From assembly GCA_040218445.1 (NCBI GenBank), contig JAVJRK010000017.1:274286-338285 (forward strand): DNA of 64,000 nucleotides. Direction: 5' to 3'. Each line of letters starts with the position of its first letter. The first letter of the stretch is position 1. The position numbers and the translations under genes are program-made. A model generated the notes under the pieces. The model was not told the origin of the DNA and did not search any database. It was given only the letters and a program-made list of their open reading frames with translations. The stretch comes from UBA1479 sp040218445 (GTDB lineage: Bacteria > Pseudomonadota > Alphaproteobacteria > Rhodospirillales > Casp-alpha2). This document shows positions 24,538 through 30,637 of the stretch, in pieces.

Positions 24538-26054
24538 ATAATCAATCAACGCTACGCGCCGCCGGGTATCGAGGCCCGACCGTTGCGCCGACAATCCCCG
24601 TAGCCATCGGGCCGGGGCGGACTGCCGAGGCGGTCGAGTCCGTACTAGCGACATTGCGCGAGCGGCCCGACGTGTTCGACCTGGGCGGCGCTATCGTGCA
24701 TATCCACAATGGCGCAACGGTGCCGCTCGACCGTCACGCGCTGGCGCATTTTCTCGGAAGCGCTGTGCGTTTCGTGCGCTTCAAACAGGATGGCACCGCG
24801 AGCGCCGACGACCCGCCGCAACGCCTCGTTGACCAGCTACTATCGCTGGGCGCGGTGCGCGGGCTCAAGCCGTTGGACGCGGTGACGACCATTCCGACCC
24901 TTCGACCCGACGGGAGCGTTTTGGACTCGCCCGGATACGATGCGGCATCCCGGTTGCTCTACGTGGGCGACGGCGAGTCGAGCGTGCCGGAACGTCCATC
25001 GGCGGACGAAGTGCGGTCGGCTTATGAGACGGCACTATTTCCGTTCCGCGAATTTCCCTTCGTGGGGCCGGTCGATTGGGCCGTGATGCTTTCCGCGATC
25101 CTGACCGCCGTTATCCGACCCGCACTCCCGACGGCGCCGGCCTTCGCCTTCGACGCGCCGTCGGTTGGAAGCGGCAAGACGTTGCAGGCGTCATGTGTCG
25201 CGGCGATAGCGAGCGGCGAACGTCCCGAACCGTGGCCCCCGGTTGCGGCGCGCGACGATGAGGAAATAAGAAAGCGCCTGTTCGCCGCGCTTCGCACCGG
25301 GGCGCGTGCAATCGTATGGGACAACCTCGCCGGCACCCTCGACTCCCCGAGCCTCGCCGCGTTCCTGACCGGGCCGACGTTCCGCGACCGCATCCTCGGA
25401 AAATCGGAAAGCCTGGCCCTTCCAAACCGAGCGGTATTCCTGCTGACCGGCAACAACGTGAGCCTCGCGGGTGACATGCCGCGGCGTGTCCTTACGTGTC
25501 GCATCGATCCAAAATGCGAGCGCCCGTTCGCCCGGCAATTCGACCTCGACCCCTTGGCGCACGTCATGGCGCATCGCGTCGATATAGCCACAGCGGCGCT
25601 GGCCATTGTGCGCGGTTGGCTTACCAGCGGTGCGGCACCGCGCCCCGGCCGCGTGGCCAGCTTTGAAGCATGGGACTCGTTCGTGCGCCAGCCGGTCGCG
25701 TGGATCATGGGCGTTGACCCGCTCGACGCGATCAACACGGGCGCGGAAGCGGATCCAGAACGGGAAGCCCTGGGCGATCTTTTGGAAGCGTTGCGGATGT
25801 GTTTCGGGGATGCGGGGTTTACCGCCGCCGACGTGGCCGACGCTATCCGCAAAGGCGCGGGACCGTTCGGTGACGAAGCGCAACGGGCCGTCGCCGCCGC
25901 CGTGGCCGACGTGGCCGGGCGTAACGATCCGAGCGCCAAGAGCATCGGGCGCATCCTTAATTTCCGACGTGGGCGGATCGTCAACGGCATGAAGCTGGAA
26001 TGCGAGCCGACGCGCGACGGAAAGCGTTGGTTTGCGACTTTGGAGAGGGTTTAG
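24534..26054 (+). CDS. SF3-like NTPase / primase-associated helicase of element 2
   Basis: A 506-residue protein with a P-loop (DAPSVGSGKTL, near residue 220), a Walker B-like AIVWDNL segment, and LLTGNN near 300, which fits the sensor/motif C of superfamily 3 helicases ending in Asn. N-terminal 150 residues do not show primase motifs that I recognise. Similar proteins in phages and satellites work at the replication origin. Iterons with an AT-rich stretch follow at once (26063-26195), supporting a replication role. Start ATG 24534 overlaps the preceding stop; GTG 24528 is an alternative. Confidence 0.72.
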   Translation: MNNQSTLRAAGYRGPTVAPTIPVAIGPGRTAEAVESVLATLRERPDVFDLGGAIVHIHNGATVPLDRHALAHFLGSAVRFVRFKQDGTASADDPPQRLVDQLLSLGAVRGLKPLDAVTTIPTLRPDGSVLDSPGYDAASRLLYVGDGESSVPERPSADEVRSAYETALFPFREFPFVGPVDWAVMLSAILTAVIRPALPTAPAFAFDAPSVGSGKTLQASCVAAIASGERPEPWPPVAARDDEEIRKRLFAALRTGARAIVWDNLAGTLDSPSLAAFLTGPTFRDRILGKSESLALPNRAVFLLTGNNVSLAGDMPRRVLTCRIDPKCERPFARQFDLDPLAHVMAHRVDIATAALAIVRGWLTSGAAPRPGRVASFEAWDSFVRQPVAWIMGVDPLDAINTGAEADPEREALGDLLEALRMCFGDAGFTAADVADAIRKGAGPFGDEAQRAVAAAVADVAGRNDPSAKSIGRILNFRRGRIVNGMKLECEPTRDGKRWFATLERV

Positions 26055-26062
26055 AAAAATGC

Positions 26063-26195
26063 CAAAGTCGCACTTAATATCTAATTATTTCAATGGTTTG
26101 TGGGTTTGCTGGTTTAAATACACTACCCCATACGCGAGGCGTTCCAGAATCAAATACAAATGGGCCGAAACCAAAGTCGCAAAGTCGCAAAGTCG
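26063..26195. repeat. Iterons CAAAGTCG around an AT-rich stretch: candidate replication origin
   Basis: CAAAGTCG lies once at 26063-26070 and three times in tandem at 26172-26179, 26180-26187 and 26188-26195. Both clusters end in CAAAGTCGCAC. The DNA between is AT-rich compared with its surroundings. The arrangement, just after an SF3-like NTPase gene, resembles satellite origins. The remaining non-coding DNA to 26347 also holds an imperfect hairpin (GGGGAG near 26236 with CTCCCC near 26260). Confidence 0.6.
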
Positions 26196-26347
26196 CACGC
26201 GCCCCCGTGAAAATATAGCCCGCAGGGCCAGGGGGGAGGGTTTGGAAGTCCCAAAGGGGCTCCCCGTAGGACCGGCTGCGGTACTCAAATTTTATCGCCC
26301 GCAGTGTTCGCAAAAACGCGATTCCATAATTTTGGAGAATTATAAAA

Positions 26348-26833
26348 ATGACGAAACGTAAACCGCCCGATCTTCGATTACTCGAAGGCAACCCCGGCAA
26401 ACGCCCGATAAAGAAACGTGGCGTGACGCCGACCGGCGATGCAGTTGCGCCCGTGTGGTTATCCGAAGGTGCGGCGGCGGTGTGGTCGCGCGTGGTCGAC
26501 GCCATGCCGGGCGTGTTCAAGGCGACGGACGCGGAAATCCTGACGGCCTATTGCTGCGCCGCCGACCAACACCAGCGCGCAACGCTGGCCCTTGCAATCG
26601 AAGGCCCGATCTTGACCGGCCCGCGCGGACGGCAATCCAAAAACCCTTGGCTGGCCGTCCAGAAGGACGCTGCCAACGCGATTGAACGCCTGGGCCGTCG
26701 CCTCGGCCTCGACCCGACCAGCCGTGAACACCTTCCGCAACCCGCACCGCAACCGGCCTCCAGCAAATTCGCCGGGCTGGTCGGCGCGGGCACTTCACCA
26801 ACAGAGAAAGGAACGAACGATGACGACGACTGA
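26348..26833 (+). CDS. Phage terminase small subunit, P27 family
   Basis: A 161-residue protein starting with the diagnostic PPDLRLLEGNPGKRPI and continuing with a helical DNA-binding region (TDAEILTAYCCAADQHQRA) and GRQSKNPWLAVQKDAANAIERLGRRLGLDP. Small terminases choose the DNA to be packaged. In satellites, an own small terminase redirects helper packaging to satellite DNA; that fits here since no large terminase gene is present. The C-terminal tail is acidic. It shares 14 bp with the next gene. Confidence 0.92.
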   Translation: MTKRKPPDLRLLEGNPGKRPIKKRGVTPTGDAVAPVWLSEGAAAVWSRVVDAMPGVFKATDAEILTAYCCAADQHQRATLALAIEGPILTGPRGRQSKNPWLAVQKDAANAIERLGRRLGLDPTSREHLPQPAPQPASSKFAGLVGAGTSPTEKGTNDDDD

Positions 26834-27053
26834 CGCGAAGCATCAAGCCAACGCTGCGACCGCAATCGCACTGGGCATGGAGGCCGCAGCCGACCAAGGC
26901 GTACCCGACGCCGTGATTATGAATGAAGTTGTGAAGATCGCACTCGGGATCATCGGTGCTGCAAACGGTGGCCCGGATGCGGTGCCGGACACGCTGCGAC
27001 GGCTGGCCGATGAGATCGAGGCGAACCCGAACGAGCTGAAATCACTTAACTAA
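26820..27053 (+). CDS. Unknown small element protein (77 residues)
   Basis: ATG 26820 lies inside the end of the small-terminase gene with AGAAAGGA upstream. The product is helical and acidic (ALGMEAAADQGVPDAVIMNE, then VKIALGIIGAANGG). It has no recognisable domain. Its place between small terminase and capsid suggests a packaging or assembly accessory, which is inference. Confidence 0.6.
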   Translation: MTTTDAKHQANAATAIALGMEAAADQGVPDAVIMNEVVKIALGIIGAANGGPDAVPDTLRRLADEIEANPNELKSLN

Positions 27054-27387
27054 TCGGCACTGTGTGACTGTCACATTCTGCGTAGCTGCTTAATATGACA
27101 GTACTAGGACGCAGCGCCCTAAGTAAAAAATTGTTGCGTTATTTACACGGGGCGTTAGTATTTACTAGTTCCCTGGCGCTGCCATGAGGCATCGTCGGGG
27201 GGCGCCGCAACGTCACGCCGTGCGCTGGCGTTGCCCTAATAAAGCGGCACGCCGTGCGCTGCCGGACCCGACTCGATAGCACGCCGTGCGCTGCGTCGAT
27301 GGGCGGATCAATCCCAACACTTTGTACAACGCGCACCCGTGCGCCCGCTGGGCCGCGTGGTGCAACAGACAGAAAGGGCATTATGTA
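27054..27387. other. Gene-free stretch with iterated palindromes upstream of the capsid gene
   Basis: This 334-bp region has no convincing gene. It carries three copies of the 14-bp unit CACGCCGTGCGCTG, listed separately, a degenerate fourth palindrome (GCACCCGTGC at 27333-27342), and an AT-richer first third. AAAGGG near 27373 serves the capsid start at 27388. Confidence 0.6.
27214..27293. repeat. Three copies of CACGCCGTGCGCTG with a palindromic core
   Basis: Copies lie at 27214-27227, 27248-27261 and 27280-27293, i.e. at 34- and 32-bp steps. The core GCACGCCGTGC is a palindrome with one central base in copies 2 and 3. Spacing near three helical turns and the position between small terminase and capsid genes fit a packaging recognition site or an operator. 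Confidence 0.6.
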
Positions 27388-28587
27388 ATGTCTATCATTC
27401 AGAAAAAGCGCGGCATTCTGGCCGTGCGCGCCGAAGCCTCCGATGTGATGGCGGAGATTCAGGAACTCAACGCGGCCCATGCCGATTGGCGTGACCGCGA
27501 AAGCGCCAAAGTCAAAAAGCTGGAAGCTAATCTCGTTGAAATGGAACAGCGCCTCGCAGAACGCGACCTCATGCCGCGTGGCGGCGCTGGGCAATCTTCC
27601 AGCATGGCGAGCGCGGTCAGCCTCGCGGCTGATCTCAACAAGGACGGCACCTTCCAGCAGTTCGCGGCCGGTAGCATCAAAGAATGCGGCGTGAAGGTCT
27701 CGGCAACCAAACTCTTGAACGTCCAGGCCAACGTCATTCGCTATGACTCCGGCGATCTCGCGGTGCGCGAGAATGTCGGCGTGATCGAACCGGCCCGCCG
27801 CCGTCGTTGGCTTCGTGATCGCCTTACGACCGTGACGACGACCGGCGGCACGGTCGAGTTTTCGCGCGAGGCCAGCGGCACCACGAACAACGCGGACGTT
27901 GTTGGCGCTGGCTCTCCCTTCGTGCACGAGGGCGCCGACAAGCCAGAGAGCGTTATCGAGTGGGATTTGCTCGACCTCAAGGTGCCGACGATTGCCACCT
28001 ATGTTCGCGCGAGCCGTCAAATTCTGTCGGACGTTGGCGAACTTGGCCGCATCATCGACCGCTATCTCCGGCATTTCCTCGAATTGAAGCTGGAACAGCA
28101 GATCATCGCTGGCGCCGGCACCGGGGCTCAGATGAAGGGGCTTACGCACGCCGACAACCGCGTGGCCTTCACGCCGACCTCGGGGGATACCGGGATCGAG
28201 TCGATTTCGCGGGCGCTTGGCACCCTCGCGAACTCTTATGAGATCCAGGCGAACCTGGTGATCCTTAACCCGGTCGACTATCGCGCCATGCAGCGCACCC
28301 GCGCGGTGACCGACGGTCAGTTCTTGTGGGGCGATCCGAACGGCGCGAATTCCGAACAGGTCTGGGCGGTGGACATTCACCAAACCCCGGCCATGACGCA
28401 GGGATCGTTCGCGATCACCGATACCGAACAGGTCGGGACGTTCCGGCTTCGCGAGGACGCCCAAATTATGACGGGCTACACGGGGAACCAGTTTACCCAG
28501 AACCTCGTGACCATCCTTGGTGAACTTCGGGCGTTGCTGACGGTCGAGCGCCCGACGGCGACCATGTACGGCTCGTTGACCCTCTAA
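27388..28587 (+). CDS. Phage major capsid protein, HK97 family
   Basis: A 399-residue HK97-fold capsid protein. The first 65 residues are a charged coiled coil (delta/scaffold-like; DRESAKVKKLEANLVEMEQR), followed by a linker, then the core: LRDRLTTVTTTGGTVEFSRE, an E-loop region, KVPTIATYVRASRQILSD, LGRIIDRYLRHFLELKLEQQIIAG, and the C-terminal DTEQVGTFRLREDAQIMTGY with final TVERPTATMYGSL. This is a normal arrangement for a capsid protein that needs a maturation protease, which the element does not encode; it would come from a helper. ATG 27388 has AAAGGG upstream. Confidence 0.93.
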   Translation: MSIIQKKRGILAVRAEASDVMAEIQELNAAHADWRDRESAKVKKLEANLVEMEQRLAERDLMPRGGAGQSSSMASAVSLAADLNKDGTFQQFAAGSIKECGVKVSATKLLNVQANVIRYDSGDLAVRENVGVIEPARRRRWLRDRLTTVTTTGGTVEFSREASGTTNNADVVGAGSPFVHEGADKPESVIEWDLLDLKVPTIATYVRASRQILSDVGELGRIIDRYLRHFLELKLEQQIIAGAGTGAQMKGLTHADNRVAFTPTSGDTGIESISRALGTLANSYEIQANLVILNPVDYRAMQRTRAVTDGQFLWGDPNGANSEQVWAVDIHQTPAMTQGSFAITDTEQVGTFRLREDAQIMTGYTGNQFTQNLVTILGELRALLTVERPTATMYGSLTL

Positions 28588-28709
28588 GCCTCCCAGCGAG
28601 GCGCGGCGCACGGCCCCGCCTCGCATCCGGCCGCGCCGCCCGTGTGGGTTTCTCCTATGGCCCAGCGGGCGGCGCGCCGGTCTCTTTCCGACAGGGAGAC
28701 CGCCTCGCT

Positions 28710-29000
28710 ATGGCCAAACGACATTCAACCGAATACCGACGCCAAGTCGTCGCCGCATACGACCAGGCCCGCCGCGACGGTGCGCCCGTTGGCAAGGCCG
28801 CGTTGCTGGCCAATGCGGATAGCGTGGACGGCCCGCGGCAGGTTGCAAAGAGGCGGGCGTGTTTGCGGTGCCGCAGGGATTTTAGATCAACGTGGAGCGG
28901 GGAGCGGATTTGCGGCGCGTGTAAGTCGGGCGAGCATTACGACGGACTGCCGGCGGGATGGGGCGCTACGGCGACCTTGGGCGTGGCGCACCAGGGTTAG
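28710..29000 (+). CDS. Small protein with Cys4 zinc-ribbon
   Basis: A 96-residue protein with a basic helical N-terminal half (HSTEYRRQVVAAYDQARRDG) and a C-terminal C-x2-C...C-x2-C motif (CLRCRRDF...ICGACK) that should bind zinc. Such small zinc-ribbon proteins are seen in phage and satellite genomes, often without function assigned. GGGAG lies about 13 nt before ATG 28710, so the ribosome site is only fair. Confidence 0.6.
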   Translation: MAKRHSTEYRRQVVAAYDQARRDGAPVGKAALLANADSVDGPRQVAKRRACLRCRRDFRSTWSGERICGACKSGEHYDGLPAGWGATATLGVAHQG

Positions 29001-29077
29001 GCGACGACCGCACACCTCAACGTTACAAGCTGGAATCTTGAACCTATACTCCCTTACATCGACTAAGGGAGGCGGGG

Positions 29078-29734
29078 ATGCCTGACGCTGGGGCAACAAT
29101 TATAGCGGTGACTCTGCTTGTTTTGATCGTGGTGCTGGCGATGCGCCGCCGGACAGAAAGGCAAGGCGAGGAAGAAAAGAATCAAAATGCCCGCGATTTG
29201 CGACCGATATTGCCGGAAAGATTTGTCGTATTCGATTTTGAAACTACTGGCTTGGATTGTAACAAACATGAAATCCTTGAAATTGGCGCGATCAGCGTTA
29301 ACCGGGACGGCGTCGATCACAAGACGTTCCAATGCTTGGTGATCCCGCAGAAACGTATTAGCCGAAAGATCACTGAGATCACGGGAATTGACAAAAAGAT
29401 GGTGACAGAGAGCGGTCAGCCTCTCGCGGATGCGATTTCCCAGTTTCGAGACTTTATCGGCGACCTCCCATTGGTCGCTTATAATGCTGAATTCGATATG
29501 GGGTTCCTTCACGCCGCAGAAAAGTCACTTGGCCTTCCAAAGACAAAGAACGAAGTGTCTTGCGCATTAGAACTTGCACGACGGGCGTGGCCAAGCCGCA
29601 GGTCTTACAAGCTGTCTGAATTAGCGAAAGATGGCCGGTTGGACGCATCAAATGCGCACCGTGCTTTGGATGATTGCAAGATGACCATGATTGTATATGC
29701 GGCGGCTTCATCAATTACTGGCAGGCGTCGTTAA
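29078..29734 (+). CDS. Membrane-anchored DEDDh 3'-5' exonuclease (DnaQ-like)
   Basis: A 218-residue protein. An N-terminal transmembrane helix (TIIAVTLLVLIVVLAM) precedes an RNase T/DnaQ-type nuclease: ExoI FDFETTGLD, ExoII LVAYNAEFDMGFL, ExoIII NAHRALDDCKM with the DEDDh histidine. All acidic residues appear in place, so it should degrade DNA or RNA from the 3' end. Anchoring such a nuclease to the membrane is unusual and could place it where phage DNA enters. AAGGGAGG lies upstream of ATG 29078. It is convergent with a small membrane protein gene near att copy 3. Confidence 0.85.
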   Translation: MPDAGATIIAVTLLVLIVVLAMRRRTERQGEEEKNQNARDLRPILPERFVVFDFETTGLDCNKHEILEIGAISVNRDGVDHKTFQCLVIPQKRISRKITEITGIDKKMVTESGQPLADAISQFRDFIGDLPLVAYNAEFDMGFLHAAEKSLGLPKTKNEVSCALELARRAWPSRRSYKLSELAKDGRLDASNAHRALDDCKMTMIVYAAASSITGRRR

Positions 29735-29794
29735 ACAGGGCCTACCTTAACAGCTTCCCCAACAGCCGCCCCGTGATCCTCTCGGACCATCGGC

Positions 29795-30070
29795 TTAAAG
29801 CAGGTTGCCGAATCTGAGACTGACAAACAACGATCCCAAACTAACGACCAGTGACAAACCGGCGATCCCGATCGCAAGGAGGGTTGTCCTTTTCATATAG
29901 CGCCCGGTCAATTCGTTGTTCAGCACTTGAATGACGTTGGGGTTAGTCCAGTCTCCGTCATCCCTATTGTTCGCAACTAGAAACTCTTTGGTCCGGAAAG
30001 ATAGTTCGGCCCTAATCGCCTTATCCGAAGCGAGCTCCAAAATCCGAATGGCATTTGGTTTTTCGCCCAT
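29795..30070 (-). CDS. Small C-terminally anchored membrane protein
   Basis: A 91-residue protein. A soluble, charged first part (ILELASDKAIRAELSFRTKEF) is followed by a C-terminal membrane helix (LLAIGIAGLSLVVSLGSLFV). Unknown family. It is convergent with the exonuclease gene and both products are membrane bound, so they may form an accessory pair. GGGGGATGATCG precedes the start. Confidence 0.6.
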   Translation of the reverse strand: MGEKPNAIRILELASDKAIRAELSFRTKEFLVANNRDDGDWTNPNVIQVLNNELTGRYMKRTTLLAIGIAGLSLVVSLGSLFVSLRFGNLL

Positions 30071-30141
30071 CGATCATCCCCCGTCATTTATAAGGCTGAA
30101 AACCCTACGCGCGCCGCACATGGCGAGTCCATGCACGCCCT

Positions 30142-30160
30142 GCTTACATGGCGCTTACAT
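30142..30160 (+). repeat. Candidate integrase arm-type sites, right end (GCTTACAT x2)
   Basis: GCTTACAT occurs at 30142-30149 and 30153-30160 with a 3-bp spacer, in the same orientation and spacing as the pair at 21467-21485 at the other end of the element. Confidence 0.55.
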
Positions 30161-30169
30161 GAATAAAAT

Positions 30170-30199
30170 AAGGGCCTAGGCGTTTCCGCCTAAGCCCTT
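30170..30199 (-). terminator. Terminator of tRNA-Pro supplied by element 2
   Basis: Read on the minus strand, AAGGGCTTAGGCG pairs with CGCCTAGGCCCTT across a 4-nt loop with one mismatch and is followed by an A/T-rich stretch. It lies inside element 2, 8 bp beyond the tRNA 3' end. Confidence 0.7.
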
Positions 30200-30206
30200 G
30201 ATTTTA

Positions 30207-30252
30207 TTGGTCGGAGTGAGAGGATTCGAACCTCCGACCCCCGCCTCCCGAA
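30207..30252 (-). repeat. att site copy 3: 46-bp repeat within functional tRNA-Pro
   Basis: It covers the 3' part of tRNA-Pro, identical to copy 2. Beyond 30252 the sequences diverge, because only here the 5' part of the tRNA follows. Confidence 0.92.
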
Positions 30253-30284
30253 GACGGTGCTCTACCAGGCTGAGCTACACTCCG
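30208..30284 (-). tRNA. tRNA-Pro (CGG anticodon)
   Basis: The 77-nt minus-strand gene folds as a cloverleaf with acceptor CGGAGTG/CACTCCG, encoded CCA, D arm GCTCAGCCTGGTAGAGC and T arm GGAGG-TTCGAAT-CCTCT (one wobble possible). The anticodon stem CCGTC/GGCGG holds loop TTCGGGA, giving CGG. It is the integration target of both elements. Confidence 0.95.
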
Positions 30285-30352
30285 GTAATAACCGCTGCGG
30301 CAATGGCTGACCGGAACCAAGGGTTCGTGCCGCCGGGCCGCAACGGGCGCCC

Positions 30353-30381
30353 GTTATAGCGGTGGTTGCGGGCCAGGGCAA
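30353..30381 (-). promoter_or_regulatory. Probable promoter of tRNA-Pro
   Basis: On the minus strand TTGCCC and TATAAC are separated by 17 bp, which places the start of transcription some 60 nt before the tRNA. Confidence 0.5.
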
Positions 30382-30544
30382 GCGCTGGAACGATGTCGGT
30401 CGCACAGTAGAATTTCAAGGTTTCGCACTTGCGGTTCGCAGGCTGAATGACCCGTGACGGATCAGGAAATACAGGGGGCTGCCAAGGCATGGATGATATT
30501 TGAGATTGATCGTGGCGAAGGCCGGATGTAGCCTCGGAAATTAT

Positions 30545-30559
30545 GCGCACTTAGTGCGC
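30545..30559. promoter_or_regulatory. Inverted repeat GCGCACT-T-AGTGCGC
   Basis: A 15-bp repeat with perfect 7-bp arms about 80 bp before the CYTH-CHAD start. It may be an operator, possibly for the small XRE protein encoded two genes downstream; this link is inference. Confidence 0.35.
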
Positions 30560-30637
30560 TTTTGTGATTGATTGAAGTGGACAGGCCGGGTAATCAAGGG
30601 CGGCACAACAGACCTTGATCGGTTTTGGGGGAGTGAA

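Larger units (their letters stand above)
21336..30206. mobile_element. Element 2: satellite-like integrated element with small terminase and capsid genes
   Basis: This 8.9-kb element between att copies 2 and 3 has, in order: integrase, unknown gene, AlpA-like gene, three small genes, SF3-like NTPase, iterons, P27 small terminase, small gene, iterated palindromes, HK97 capsid protein, zinc-ribbon gene, DEDDh exonuclease and small membrane protein. It lacks portal, protease, large terminase, tail and lysis genes. This resembles phage-inducible chromosomal islands and other capsid-encoding satellites, but I know of no described family with exactly this set. Confidence 0.8.
30285..30637. other. 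Intergenic region between tRNA-Pro and the CYTH-CHAD gene
   Basis: This 353-bp region has no convincing gene. It holds a probable tRNA promoter on the minus strand (TTGCCC at 30376-30381, 17-bp spacer, TATAAC at 30353-30358) and the inverted repeat GCGCACT-T-AGTGCGC at 30545-30559 upstream of the CYTH-CHAD gene. Confidence 0.5.

Noticed and set aside
27214..27293. CRISPR array
   Set aside because: Units are 14 bp with 18-20-bp gaps, only three copies, palindromic, and no cas genes are near.
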